Both the position numbers and the translations under genes were made by a program. Under the pieces are notes generated by a model that had not been told where the DNA came from, did not search any database, and worked only from the letters and a program-made list of their open reading frames with translations. From Dongia deserti (GTDB lineage: Bacteria > Pseudomonadota > Alphaproteobacteria > Dongiales > Dongiaceae): a stretch of 64,000 nt of DNA. Of the stretch, positions 53,546-62,772 are shown piece by piece (position 1 is the stretch's first letter; every line of letters starts with the position of its first letter). The stretch covers positions 186,001 through 250,000 of the forward strand of contig NZ_QORW01000003.1 of assembly GCF_003574735.1 (NCBI RefSeq), given 5' to 3'.

Positions 53546-54496
53546 TCACTGCCCCGAACTGCCGGCAGACTGCTGAGCCTGTGCCGGCAGTTTCGACTTG
53601 ACTAGAACCTTCAGCGCTTCGAGGTTCATGGCCGCGCCATTGTGATAAGTCGGGCTGCTCTCCAGCGCCTGTGAGAAGTATTGCTGGGCGTCCTTGTAGT
53701 CTCCGCGCAACATCGCGACGTAACCCACGTTGTTGAGCGCATCCGGCCGTACGTCGGGTTGCAAACCCGTCAGCGCCTCGGTATAGCGGCCCTGCCAGGC
53801 CAAGGCAATTCGGAGATTGGATTTCGCAGTGTCCAAAGTGGGATCCTGCGCGATCGCCTTCTCGAACTGGGCGGCAGCCTCTTCATATCGCTTCTGCAGA
53901 AGCAATGACATGCCCATATTGTTCACGATCACCGCCGGCGTTGGACATGCAGCCATGCTCTTGTCGTAGGCCGCTACAGCTTCACTCCATCGCTTCTCCT
54001 GGTCATAGGCCCGTCCCAGCCCCGCCCACGAACGCCACAGCGACGGATCCGCCTCGAGCGCGCTGTTCAGCTGCGAAATGGCCGTAGTCGTATTGCCCAT
54101 GGCCAGCAGGGCCAGCCCCATGCCTTGCCACGCCCGCGCGCGGAAAGCGTCATCGGACTGCACTTCCTCGAAGCGCGTCAGCGCTTCCTTCGGTCGATCC
54201 AGGCCCAGCAGCACCTCCGCCGCGGCGTAACGCGCTCGCGCTGTTGTTCCCATCTCCGCATTTAGTCGCCCCAGCCGCTGGTAAGCCAACTGAAATCGGC
54301 GTGCCTCGATGTCCGCCTCCGCCGCCGTCAGGATCGCGTCCTGCGACTCCACCGCTGGGCGAGCGACATTCTCGACGGGCGGGTTTGTTGCGCCGCAGGC
54401 CGTCAATGCGATCATGACAGCTGCCGTCAACGCGTATCGAGCCGGCCTTCGGCAAGATCGGGCCCCCGAGCGCAGAATTCCATGTATGCTATCCAT
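53546..54496 (-). CDS. tadD: TPR lipoprotein of the Tad pilus operon (TadD-like)
   Basis: About 316 residues with a lipoprotein signal (RYALTAAVMIALTAC, lipobox LTAC) and several tetratricopeptide repeats (ARAWQGMGLALLAMGNTTTA, SLWRSWAGLGRAYDQEKRWS, AVIVNNMGMSLLLQKRYEEA, ALNNVGYVAMLRGDYKDAQQ). TadD is an outer-membrane pilotin-like factor needed for pilus assembly and secretin stability. ATG 54496 has a G-rich stretch upstream; ATG 54517 would add seven residues without a ribosome-binding site. It is the last gene of the operon, separated from the other TPR gene by about 60 bases. Confidence 0.85.
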   Translation of the reverse strand: MDSIHGILRSGARSCRRPARYALTAAVMIALTACGATNPPVENVARPAVESQDAILTAAEADIEARRFQLAYQRLGRLNAEMGTTARARYAAAEVLLGLDRPKEALTRFEEVQSDDAFRARAWQGMGLALLAMGNTTTAISQLNSALEADPSLWRSWAGLGRAYDQEKRWSEAVAAYDKSMAACPTPAVIVNNMGMSLLLQKRYEEAAAQFEKAIAQDPTLDTAKSNLRIALAWQGRYTEALTGLQPDVRPDALNNVGYVAMLRGDYKDAQQYFSQALESSPTYHNGAAMNLEALKVLVKSKLPAQAQQSAGSSGQ

Positions 54497-54554
54497 GTGT
54501 GCCCCCCAAGCGTTCATCCACAGCGCGTTATATCACCATTGAGATGCAGCGCCC

Positions 54555-55376
54555 TCACAGAACCGAGAAATCGTCGACATCCGAGACGTGCAGGAACGAC
54601 GACGATTCGGTTCTCGTCGACGCGTCAGCAACCTGCTCGCCATCGAAGAGCGCGAACAATTCCCGGAACAATCTATGACGCGGGTCCGGCGAACTTCCCT
54701 CAATGCTGCTGACGGCAGTTGCCGGCCCAGGCTCGGGCTCCGGCGCTACCGACGGCGCGTTCGTGATCAGCAGTTGCACACCTGGCGCTATGCGCTGAAG
54801 CTGCCCGGCGCGGCGCACCAGAGTCACGTGCTCAGACAACCTGATGCTCTGCTCGGCCTGCAACGGCGCAGGCTGCGGTATTGGCCTTGTCGCAAGCGCA
54901 TTGTCTCGACCCGTCGCGAGACCAAGGTTGGCCGCTACAACCTGGTTGCCGTCGCCAACGGCGGCCGCACGCTCGAGGAGCCCGATCGCCTGCGCTGTGT
55001 CGCCACGCACCAGATGCGAATACCCCAGGTTGTTGAGCGCGGCGACCGAATTCGGATCGACCTGGAGCGCCTGCTGATGGTAGCGGTCGGCAAGATCGAA
55101 GCGTTTGAGATTGGCGTAGGTTACGGCCAGCAGATTGAGCGCCCTGACGTTGCGCGGATCGTCATGCACCACCTCGGTCAGCGTTTCGATCGCCGAGCCG
55201 AACTGCCCCGTCGCCACCAGCCCACGGCCACGCTCCACGGGATCATCGAAGGCCATGCGCTGTCCGTCCATCGTCATGATGGGGCGCATTCCGCCCGGCA
55301 AGGCGGAGCAGCCGGACACCAGCAGCGCTCCTCCCAACAAAGCGAACCCCAGCAGGTGTCGAATGATCGAACGCAT
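54555..55376 (-). CDS. Second TPR lipoprotein of the Tad operon
   Basis: A 273-residue protein with a lipoprotein signal (LLGFALLGGALLVSGC) and at least three TPR units (IETLTEVVHDDPRNVRALNL, FDLADRYHQQALQVDPNSVA, ALNNLGYSHLVRGDTAQAIG). The last 110 residues are different: a low-complexity Pro/Glu segment (NAPSVAPEPEPGPATAV) and an acidic tail with no recognised domain. The start at ATG 55376 has GGAGG five bases upstream; an ATG 15 bases earlier lacks one. Paired TPR lipoproteins after tadC are common in alphaproteobacterial tad loci; either may be the functional TadD. Confidence 0.83.
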   Translation of the reverse strand: MRSIIRHLLGFALLGGALLVSGCSALPGGMRPIMTMDGQRMAFDDPVERGRGLVATGQFGSAIETLTEVVHDDPRNVRALNLLAVTYANLKRFDLADRYHQQALQVDPNSVAALNNLGYSHLVRGDTAQAIGLLERAAAVGDGNQVVAANLGLATGRDNALATRPIPQPAPLQAEQSIRLSEHVTLVRRAGQLQRIAPGVQLLITNAPSVAPEPEPGPATAVSSIEGSSPDPRHRLFRELFALFDGEQVADASTRTESSSFLHVSDVDDFSVL

Positions 55377-55393
55377 CCCAGCCTCCACCATTC

Positions 55394-56374
55394 TTAGCGA
55401 TACAGGATCAAGCGATAGATGCGGATCATGACCGGCAGCAGGATCACGATCAGCATCGTCGGAAACACGAAGAAGCCGAGCGGCAGCGCAAGCTTCACCG
55501 GCAGGGCATGCGCCTTGGTCTCGGCACGGAGCATGCGCATGGTGCGCATGTCGTCCGCGTAGAGCCGCAGGGCGTCCGCGACGCTGGTGCCCAGCTCCTC
55601 CGATTGCAGGAGCAGGGTGACCATCGAGCGGACCTCATCGATCCCCATGCGCTCGGCGAGATTGCGGAGAGCATCGGCGCGACTCTCCCCTGCACGCAGC
55701 TCCAGCGCCATCATCGCGAAGTTCTCCGCCAGCGCCGGATGAGCGTGGCCGATTTCCTGCCCCACCCGGTTGATTGCCGCGTCCAGGCTGAGGCCGGCCT
55801 CGACACACACAACCAGTAGATCGAGCGCGTCGGGGAATCCTTCGCGATACTGCATCTGCAGGGAACGCGTGCGCCTCGCAATCCAGAGATCGGGGAAATA
55901 GAAGGATATCGCGGCCCCCACCAGGCCCAGAACCGGTATCATGTGGTCGGGAATCCGTGTCGAGATGATCGGCGCCGCGAACGCGAACAGGATGACGAAC
56001 AGCACGGCCAAGCCGATGCGGGCGGCATAGTAGAACCCTACGGCCGATGGCCGATAGTAGCCCGCGCACACCAGACGCCGACGAAGCAGGGAGATCTTCG
56101 TCATGTCGGTCGGCATCAGCCGCCGCACGATCGGCGATATCACCGGGGAAACACGCGTCGCCTCGTCGAGGTAACTCAGCGACTCGGTCCTGGCCTTCGC
56201 GCCTTGCGCGACACCCACATCGACACCCATGCGCCGGCGCACCGCGCTGCTGCTCGACCACAACGCGCTGACCCCATAGACCGCGAGGCATACGGCAAAG
56301 AACACCGTCGCGAGGAATGCCAAGCGCAGCGCATCGTCCGGCGCGAGTCCGATGAGGGCAAGCACGTCTGTCAT
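55394..56374 (-). CDS. tadC: Tad pilus inner-membrane platform protein TadC
   Basis: A 326-residue type II secretion F-domain protein. N-terminal membrane segment near 15-35, two more around residues 120-165 (AARIGLAVLFVILFAFAAPI), the cytoplasmic F domain (DALDLLVVCVEAGLSLDAAI, ALNNLAERMG-like region with SMVTLLLQSEELGTSVADAL) and a C-terminal membrane helix (LPLGFFVFPTMLIVILLPVM). It forms the platform with TadB that couples the CpaF ATPase to pilin extrusion. Thirteen bases separate it from tadB. Confidence 0.93.
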   Translation of the reverse strand: MTDVLALIGLAPDDALRLAFLATVFFAVCLAVYGVSALWSSSSAVRRRMGVDVGVAQGAKARTESLSYLDEATRVSPVISPIVRRLMPTDMTKISLLRRRLVCAGYYRPSAVGFYYAARIGLAVLFVILFAFAAPIISTRIPDHMIPVLGLVGAAISFYFPDLWIARRTRSLQMQYREGFPDALDLLVVCVEAGLSLDAAINRVGQEIGHAHPALAENFAMMALELRAGESRADALRNLAERMGIDEVRSMVTLLLQSEELGTSVADALRLYADDMRTMRMLRAETKAHALPVKLALPLGFFVFPTMLIVILLPVMIRIYRLILYR

Positions 56375-56386
56375 GTTCGGCTGTTC

Positions 56387-57358
56387 CTAGACACGGAAGT
56401 TCACCATGCGAAACATGACGATGATTCCGACAACCATGAGGAAGAACCCGAACCCCAGGATCGGCCAGAACACGGGGTCGTCCTTGACCGCGGAATAGAA
56501 TCGCGGCGCTATCAGATTGATCACGCCGATCAGCGCGAACGGCAGGATTGAAAGAAGGACAGCGGAGAAGCGACCCTCGGCCGAGAGCGCGCGGATCTTG
56601 GCGCGCATCTTAAAGCGCTCCCGGATGACCCGGGACAGGCCACTCAGGATCTCGGCAAGGTTGCCGCCGACCTCGACCTGGATGGTCACCGCCACCACCA
56701 GAAACCGCAGGTCGCCGAGCCCGACACGGCGGGCCATGTTGGAGAGCGCATTCTCGAGCGTGAGGCCATAGGTCATCTCGTCGACGACGAGCCCGAACTC
56801 CGTCGCCAGAGGGTCGCGCATCTCGCGCGCCACCATGGAAATCGAGGTGGCGACCGGATGACCCGCGCGGAGGCTCCGCACCATGATGTCGATCGCGTCC
56901 GGCAGCTGCGCCGTCATCGCCTTCCAGCGGCGGCGACGCCTCAACATCAATACCAGCACCGGCAGGACGAAGCCCACAAGCACAGCCACAGGCGCGGCCA
57001 CGACGGCGGACTTGTAGATCGCCATCAAAATGATCGCCGAGAGCGCCCCGATGGCCGCCATCAGCAGCATGACCTGATTCGGCGAGCGCCTGACGCCGGA
57101 TTGCGATATCAGCAGAAGGAACCACTCGAGCGGATTGCGGGCATGATCACTCGCAGGCAGCGGCCGTTCGCGCTGCAGCCGCACCAAAACCTCTTCCCGC
57201 TTGTCGCCGCCGACGAGCATGCGCAGGCGCCGATTGGGCGAGGCTACCGTTCCGCCGCCCGGCCCCGCCAGCAGGTAGAACAGGCCCTCCACCAACAGCA
57301 GCACGCTTACGAAGATCGCGCCATAGAAGAGGTATGTGAGATAGACCGGCATCTGCAC
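56387..57358 (-). CDS. tadB: Tad pilus inner-membrane platform protein TadB
   Basis: A 323-residue type II secretion F-domain protein, homologue and partner of TadC. N-terminal membrane helix (LFYGAIFVSVLLLVEGLFYL), a middle pair near 100-140 (APVAVLVGFVLPVLVLML), the F domain (QLPDAIDIMVRSLRAGHPVA, FLVVAVTIQVEVGGNLAEIL) and a C-terminal helix (FWPILGFGFFLMVVGIIVMF). It starts two bases after the cpaF stop, so the ATPase and platform are translated together. Confidence 0.94.
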   Translation of the reverse strand: MQMPVYLTYLFYGAIFVSVLLLVEGLFYLLAGPGGGTVASPNRRLRMLVGGDKREEVLVRLQRERPLPASDHARNPLEWFLLLISQSGVRRSPNQVMLLMAAIGALSAIILMAIYKSAVVAAPVAVLVGFVLPVLVLMLRRRRRWKAMTAQLPDAIDIMVRSLRAGHPVATSISMVAREMRDPLATEFGLVVDEMTYGLTLENALSNMARRVGLGDLRFLVVAVTIQVEVGGNLAEILSGLSRVIRERFKMRAKIRALSAEGRFSAVLLSILPFALIGVINLIAPRFYSAVKDDPVFWPILGFGFFLMVVGIIVMFRMVNFRV

Positions 57359-57360
57359 CT

Positions 57361-58755
57361 CTAGCCGAGTATCCGCTCGGGCTCGAACGCCCGGGGCGGC
57401 ATCTCGATGCCGCGTGTCTGGAACTCCTGCATGAAGCGCGGCCGGATTCCCGTCGCCCGGAACTCGCCGTGCACTGTGCCGTCGCTGTCGGTGCGCCGAC
57501 GCACGAACCGGAAGATCTCCTGCAGCTGCACCACCTCGCCTTCCATGCCGGTGATCTCGGTCAGGCTGACCAGTTTTCTGCGGCCATCGCTGAGACGCTG
57601 CAGCTGCAGCACCACGTGCAGCGCCGAGGCGACTTGGTGGCGCATGGAGCGCGACGACAGATCGAGACCGGCCATGCCGATCATCTGCTCGAGCCGACTC
57701 AGCGCATCGCGCGGCGTATTGGCGTGCACCGTGGTCATCGACCCTTCGTGGCCGGTGTTCATCGCCTGCAGCATGTCGAAGGCCTCGCCGCCGCGGACCT
57801 CGCCTACGATGATGCGGTCGGGTCGCATGCGCAGCGCATTCTTCACCAGCTCACGCTGCCGAATCTCGCCGCGTCCTTCGACGTTCGGCGGCCTCGTTTC
57901 CATCCTGGCGACATGGATCTGCTGGAGCTGGAGCTCGGCCGCATCCTCGATGGTGATGATCCGCTCGCGGCCATCGATGTAGCGCGACATCGCGTTCAGC
58001 ATCGTCGTCTTGCCCGAGCCGGTGCCGCCTGAGATCAGGACGTTGAGGCGACACTGCACGACTCCCTGCAGGATCGTGCTGATCTCCTCGGTGATGGTCC
58101 CATTGGTGACCAGGCTGTCGAGGGTATAGGGGCGTGCGGCGAACTTTCGGATCGAGACCAGCGGCCCGTCGATGGCAACCGGCGCGATCGCGACGTTGAC
58201 GCGCGAGCCATCCGCCAGGCGCGCATCCATCATAGGCTGGGATTCATCCACCCGGCGACCAACCGCCGATACGATCTTGTTGATGATGCGCAGCAGGTGC
58301 CGCTCATCCTGGAATATCACGGGGGTCAACTCCAGCCGCCCCTGCCGCTCCGCGAACACCTGGCGGTGGGTATTGACCAGGATGTCGTTGATCGACGGAT
58401 CCTTGAGGAGCGGTTCGAGCGGCCCGAGCCCGACCATCTCGTCGATGACGTCGGTAGTGATTTGCGCCTGTTCACGCTGGTTGAGCTGGACCCGCTCCGC
58501 CTTCAGGAGCCGCGTGATAATGCTCGCCGTCTGCTCACGGAACGCCTCTGGCGGCAGCTTCTCGATCGCGGTCAGGTTGATCTCTTCGAGCAGGCGCTGA
58601 TGCAGCCGAACCTTCACTTCGGTATAGAGCCGGTTGGCGGCATCTATATCCGCCTGTATGGCGTCGGCCTGCGCCAGCACCATCGATTCGGTGCGCGCCG
58701 AAGGCTCCGGCTCCTTGCCGTTGACGTTCGTCAGCTTGGTGAACCGGCTCAGCAT
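57361..58755 (-). CDS. cpaF: Tad pilus assembly ATPase TadA/CpaF
   Basis: Hexameric secretion ATPase that drives Flp pilus extension and retraction, 464 residues. The N-terminal domain (LPPEAFREQTASIITRLLKA, VGLGPLEPLLKDPSINDILV) precedes the RecA-like core: Walker A ISGGTGSGKTTMLN, the ITIEDAAELQL Asp box, Walker B RPDRIIVGEVRGGEAFDMLQ and the His box GSMTTVHANTPRDAL. ATG 58755 is chosen because it begins the conserved N-terminus; the 61 codons upstream are a frame over the cpaE end. About 46 bases separate the two genes. Confidence 0.96.
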   Translation of the reverse strand: MLSRFTKLTNVNGKEPEPSARTESMVLAQADAIQADIDAANRLYTEVKVRLHQRLLEEINLTAIEKLPPEAFREQTASIITRLLKAERVQLNQREQAQITTDVIDEMVGLGPLEPLLKDPSINDILVNTHRQVFAERQGRLELTPVIFQDERHLLRIINKIVSAVGRRVDESQPMMDARLADGSRVNVAIAPVAIDGPLVSIRKFAARPYTLDSLVTNGTITEEISTILQGVVQCRLNVLISGGTGSGKTTMLNAMSRYIDGRERIITIEDAAELQLQQIHVARMETRPPNVEGRGEIRQRELVKNALRMRPDRIIVGEVRGGEAFDMLQAMNTGHEGSMTTVHANTPRDALSRLEQMIGMAGLDLSSRSMRHQVASALHVVLQLQRLSDGRRKLVSLTEITGMEGEVVQLQEIFRFVRRRTDSDGTVHGEFRATGIRPRFMQEFQTRGIEMPPRAFEPERILG

Positions 58756-58801
58756 CGCGGGTCTGCCTCTTTCGCTGTGCGCACAGGGATCATGCGGCCT
58801 G

Positions 58802-59977
58802 TCATCGCTCGCTCCCCCGGTTGACCGCATCCATCGCCATCTTGGTGATCTGCTTTTCCGCCCGCGTGCCGGAATGGAACTTGCCGACCGGCATGCCGTG
58901 ATTGGCCGCGCTGGAGAACAGGCGGTAGTCGCTGGCAACGAAGTAGTCGATCTTGCGTCCCAGGGCGCGTTCCACCTCCCTCACCTTGAGGCCGGAGCGC
59001 CACCATGAGCGACGGTAGCGGTTCAGCACCACCGCGATCGGCGTGCCGGCCGCGCTCGTTTCCTTGATCTGATTGAGGAACAGGTGTGCCTGCTTCGCGG
59101 CGACGACGGTCAGCTGCAGCGCCAGGAAGATGCGGTTGGACCCGGCCAGGACCTCCGTGAACCAGCGCGTCCAGCCAAGCGGCAGATCGACCACCACGCA
59201 ATCGTAGCTCTCGCAGACGAGCGCCATGAGATGCCCGACAACGTCGCTCGGTACCGAATCCGGGTTCATACTGCCGTTCGGCGCAGCGATCAGATCGAAG
59301 CCAGCCGGGTGGTGTGTTGTCATGGCGGCCAGGAGCTCGGCATCGAGACGATGCGGCGAGCGGACGATCTCGGCGATGTCGAGAAGCGGCTCGGCATCGA
59401 GATGCAGCCAGGCGGAACCGCCCTGGAAATCGAGATCGATCAGGCACACCCGGCGCCTCGGCTGGCCACGGCGCACGCGCGACAGCTCGTATGCGCTCTC
59501 GATCGCGAGCGACGTCGCCCCCATCCCGCCCGAGCGCCGGACGAAGCTCAAGACCTGACAATCGTGCTGGGACCTCTCCGTGCCGCCGCGCAGCCGCGAC
59601 CGCACCGCGCGGACCACCGCGATGACATCCTCGTGCACGATCGGCTGCGGCAAGTAATCCGCGACGCCGAGGCGGATCAGCCGGCGCATGGCGTCCACGC
59701 TGGCGGGGGACGCCGACGTCACGATCACGGTCGGTCGCATCTCCCCAGCCAGCAGGCGCTCGAGCGCGGTCATGTCCTGCCGGCTGTTGAGGTCGATGTC
59801 GACGATCAGCACGTCCTGTAGTCCGAGCCGGTCCGGCAGCCGGTCGTGCAGCCGCCCGCGCACGATGCCGATCTCGAAATGCGACGCACCGGCGAACGCC
59901 GTCCGCAGATCGTGCTCCGTCTCGGCGGATTGGACGATGGCTCGAACCCTGGTTTCAGTCACTGCGTTCACAGTCAT
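58802..59977 (-). CDS. cpaE: Tad pilus localisation protein CpaE/TadZ
   Basis: ParA-like protein that places the pilus machine at its site in the cell, 391 residues. An N-terminal receiver-like domain (VLIVDIDLNSRQDMTALERL, RLIRLGVADYLPQP) is followed by an atypical ParA domain. Its P loop reads RRSGGMGATSLA, lacking the lysines of the ParA deviant Walker motif, while CLIDLDFQGGSAWLHLD and VVVDLPLGW keep the other features. TadZ proteins are known for such degenerate ATP sites. The gene lies between the pseudopilins and cpaF as in other alphaproteobacteria. Confidence 0.92.
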   Translation of the reverse strand: MTVNAVTETRVRAIVQSAETEHDLRTAFAGASHFEIGIVRGRLHDRLPDRLGLQDVLIVDIDLNSRQDMTALERLLAGEMRPTVIVTSASPASVDAMRRLIRLGVADYLPQPIVHEDVIAVVRAVRSRLRGGTERSQHDCQVLSFVRRSGGMGATSLAIESAYELSRVRRGQPRRRVCLIDLDFQGGSAWLHLDAEPLLDIAEIVRSPHRLDAELLAAMTTHHPAGFDLIAAPNGSMNPDSVPSDVVGHLMALVCESYDCVVVDLPLGWTRWFTEVLAGSNRIFLALQLTVVAAKQAHLFLNQIKETSAAGTPIAVVLNRYRRSWWRSGLKVREVERALGRKIDYFVASDYRLFSSAANHGMPVGKFHSGTRAEKQITKMAMDAVNRGSER

Positions 59978-59999
59978 GCCTCAGTATCATCGCATTCGC

Positions 60000-60659
60000 T
60001 CAGTTCACGCCCGCGGCGCTCAGATCCTCGCCGGTCATGGTCACGGTGAAGTCGGGCATCGTGATTTCGTCAAAGCCCATCAGGCCGCCGAGGGCGAAGA
60101 ACTGATAGGTGAGCCCCGTAATGGTCAGCGTGACGGTCGGCACCGGCCCGCCCGGCCGGCCGGCGAAGCCAAGCTCGGTGTGGCGGTAGTTGACCCGCAC
60201 GTTCTGCGGCGTGATGCGCCAGAAGATGTCACACATGCCGGGATCGCCGTCAGCGCCGATCGTGCCGCACGTCAAGTCGCCGCCTCGGCCAAAGACCAGT
60301 CGCTGCATATTGGCTGCGCTGTACGCCAGAGAGACGCCACCCGGAGCGGTTCCGCTGCAGGTACCGTTCGTGCCGCTCGCGTTGGTTCCCCAGCAGGTGA
60401 CGCTGTAGTTGGTCTGCCACGGCCCGCCCGGAGTCCCCGTGGACGTGAGAGTCGTCAGCGGGCTCCAGACGGGATCGGACACAGCTGCCATGCGCGCGCC
60501 GAGCTGCGCGGCCTTGCTGGCGCTGTTCCACTGGAAAAGGGCGTACCCGAACTCGACCAACCCGAAGGTCAGCAGGAAGAACAGCACCATCACGATCGAG
60601 AACTCGATGATCGAGGCGCCGGTCTCGTCACGAAGCAGGCGGACGAAGAGCGAACGCAT
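60000..60659 (-). CDS. tadE: TadE-like pseudopilin (second of two)
   Basis: A 219-residue protein starting with a short basic leader and the class III pseudopilin region DETGASIIEFSIVMVLFFLL, in which the TadE glutamate is present. The rest is periplasmic, with six cysteines (VTCWGTNASGTNGTC, LTCGTIGADGDPGMC and others), probably in disulfides. A minor pilin subunit of the Flp pilus. ATG 60659 lies four bases after the other tadE stop; the earlier open frame is within that gene. It could also be called tadF by position. Confidence 0.85.
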   Translation of the reverse strand: MRSLFVRLLRDETGASIIEFSIVMVLFFLLTFGLVEFGYALFQWNSASKAAQLGARMAAVSDPVWSPLTTLTSTGTPGGPWQTNYSVTCWGTNASGTNGTCSGTAPGGVSLAYSAANMQRLVFGRGGDLTCGTIGADGDPGMCDIFWRITPQNVRVNYRHTELGFAGRPGGPVPTVTLTITGLTYQFFALGGLMGFDEITMPDFTVTMTGEDLSAAGVN

Positions 60660-60663
60660 GGCA

Positions 60664-61161
60664 TCACTCCCCGATCGCCCGCTGCATGTGAGTCGCGGTG
60701 ATCGAGAGCGCCGGCAGCCCAAGCGCATCCAGGAATCCGACGTCGACATAGTCGAAGGTTGTGCTAGCCTGGACCGTATAGACGAAGGCACCGCCCCTGT
60801 AGCTTCCATCCGAATTGTCGACAGGAGTGACATTGAAGGTGACATCCGCCGCAGCCCAGTCGTCGACGCGGGCAGTGCCTGTGCCATCAATTGTACCCGT
60901 GACCGCTAGATTTATTGCCTTGGTCTCTTTTGCTGTCGCTTCATCCGTAGTGTCACCGGGATCATAGGCCCTCGCCAAGTAGCGCGCCCCGTCGCGCAGG
61001 CCGTCGAGCACGAGCTGATACTGATAGAGGAAACGTCCGAACTCGCTCACTCCCAGCCCGAGGAAGAGCAGGAAGGGCGCCAGCAGGGTAAACTCCACCA
61101 TCGCGGCGCCGGCGGTGTCACGCCACAGGGCCAGCCCTGCGATGGAGCGCCACGTCCTCAT
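60664..61161 (-). CDS. tadE: TadE-like pseudopilin (first of two)
   Basis: A 165-residue minor pilin. After a short basic start comes the TadE domain DTAGAAMVEFTLLAPFLLFL with the G-x3-x-V-E-F processing region, a membrane helix, and YQLVLDGLRDGARYLARAYD, a family signature. The C-terminal part is beta-rich and lacks cysteines, unlike the next gene's product. The ATG overlaps the tadG stop (ATGA). Confidence 0.88.
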   Translation of the reverse strand: MRTWRSIAGLALWRDTAGAAMVEFTLLAPFLLFLGLGVSEFGRFLYQYQLVLDGLRDGARYLARAYDPGDTTDEATAKETKAINLAVTGTIDGTGTARVDDWAAADVTFNVTPVDNSDGSYRGGAFVYTVQASTTFDYVDVGFLDALGLPALSITATHMQRAIGE

Positions 61162-62735
61162 CGGTAGAGCTGCACGATGTCGTGCAGCACCGCGTCATCG
61201 CTCCCTGGCTTGACCTTGTCGATGATTTCTATGAACAGATCGTTCGCATCCTCTTCACAGTTAGGATCAAAGTTGCCGTTGCCATTGCAATTGTTGCTGT
61301 TCTTGGCCATTGGTCGCGTGACGAACATCTTTACGAACGCCAGCGCGGGCATTTCCGTCTGCGAGTTGCCGTTGGGCAGCGCGCTGCAGTCCAGCACGGC
61401 GGCATAGATAATACGGCGGTCGATGTCGTCTGGGTTCCTGGAAGGATCGGAGAGCGTATTGTTCTGGTTGCCGTTCTTGTAGCATTGCGGATTGCCGTTC
61501 TCGCCCTTCGGGCTCAGGTTCGACGTATTCGGAATACGGCTATTGTCTACTTCCGAGCGATACATGTCGTAGCGGCTCATCGTGGTGTTCGCGGCGGTTG
61601 AGCAACCGCTCGGGGCGGCGGGGTCGCCAGCGGCAGTATGATCCGGACCGTGGTTCCATGCCCAATAACTGGCGCAATCCCAGTCGCCGAGACCCCAACG
61701 AGACCCGGCTGTTCCTGCCAGCTGGGTCCAATTCTCATCGAGCGGCAGAGGCCGGGCGTTCGTAGGGTCCAACTGATTGTTGTTGGTGCACGCGCCACCG
61801 TTTTGAAGCGTATATCCTTTGACCACGTTCACCGCCGGTCTGTAGGCTTCGTTGTTCTTCTTGCTGTTGAAGTTTCCGTCATACAGATCGAAGCGGGTGT
61901 TGATGCCCTGACGCACCGACGCGACGTTGCCTTGGTGGAGATCAACGCCGTCCTGCGAAAAACAGGCCAATGGTTCATCTACGGCCAAGGCGTCCCTCAA
62001 AGCGGCTGCGCCGTTTTGACCGGGCGTGTCCAAGAATCCGAAGTTTCCCGGCGAGAGCTGTCCGTTGCCCGACCACTTCTTCAAATTGATGAGCCTTCGG
62101 CGATCCGCATTATCAGGATCGTTCCAGTCGTCCAGCTTGTCGAGCAGCGCCTGCTCGTCTGGGTAGGGGTTGCATATGAACAGCGGAGTGAACTTGCAGA
62201 CGGCCGAGGTGAAGCCCGCGATGGCGACGGCATTGGCAGGCGCCGTCGTGCCACCACCGATTGCCGGAGCAAAGAGAGTATCGATGGAACGGCTGTTGGC
62301 ATCCGTCAGCTTGACCAACACGAATCGCGCTTCGATGGGGTCTGTGGTCGTGTGGGTCGAACTTTCCACAACGCTTATTGGCGTGTCGTCCGACGGCAGA
62401 GACTTCAAGAAAATGGGCGTGCTTACGGTGATCTTGGACGTGTTGCTGCTGAAAGTGGGATTGTTGTCGACCAAGTTCGCCATCGCCTGCGTGGCGCGTG
62501 TGATGGCGTCACCATTGCCGTCCAGCTCCGCGGCGCCGGCGAGAGCGAGGGCGTCGGCAGCGGATTGCATCTCGGTATCGAGCGTGAACAGGCGTCCGCC
62601 GTCGATCACCAGAGCGGCAAACCCCATGAACACCGTCAAGGCGAGCGACACATAGATCAGCACGGCGCCGCGCTCGTCGCGTCCGAGGCGCCGGCCGAAA
62701 CCTATTATTCCGATCCTTCCTGACGAGATTCCCAT
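61158..62735 (-). CDS. tadG: TadG-family Flp pilus protein
   Basis: A 525-residue protein with the TadG N-terminus: RDERGAVLIYVSLALTVFMG is a membrane-anchor segment, followed by GGRLFTLDTEMQSAADALAL, the alanine-rich helix shared by the family. The periplasmic part is rich in Asn, Asp and Gly with scattered cysteines (FTPLFICNPYPDEQ, then NNCNGNGNFDPNCEEDAND), and no von Willebrand domain is obvious. Its role is in pilus biogenesis at the envelope. It starts 37 bases after the small lipoprotein gene and overlaps the first tadE. Confidence 0.88.
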   Translation of the reverse strand: MGISSGRIGIIGFGRRLGRDERGAVLIYVSLALTVFMGFAALVIDGGRLFTLDTEMQSAADALALAGAAELDGNGDAITRATQAMANLVDNNPTFSSNTSKITVSTPIFLKSLPSDDTPISVVESSTHTTTDPIEARFVLVKLTDANSRSIDTLFAPAIGGGTTAPANAVAIAGFTSAVCKFTPLFICNPYPDEQALLDKLDDWNDPDNADRRRLINLKKWSGNGQLSPGNFGFLDTPGQNGAAALRDALAVDEPLACFSQDGVDLHQGNVASVRQGINTRFDLYDGNFNSKKNNEAYRPAVNVVKGYTLQNGGACTNNNQLDPTNARPLPLDENWTQLAGTAGSRWGLGDWDCASYWAWNHGPDHTAAGDPAAPSGCSTAANTTMSRYDMYRSEVDNSRIPNTSNLSPKGENGNPQCYKNGNQNNTLSDPSRNPDDIDRRIIYAAVLDCSALPNGNSQTEMPALAFVKMFVTRPMAKNSNNCNGNGNFDPNCEEDANDLFIEIIDKVKPGSDDAVLHDIVQLYR

Positions 62736-62772
62736 GGCCGAATCTCCGCGTACCTTTCTGTCCAGGCCCCAG

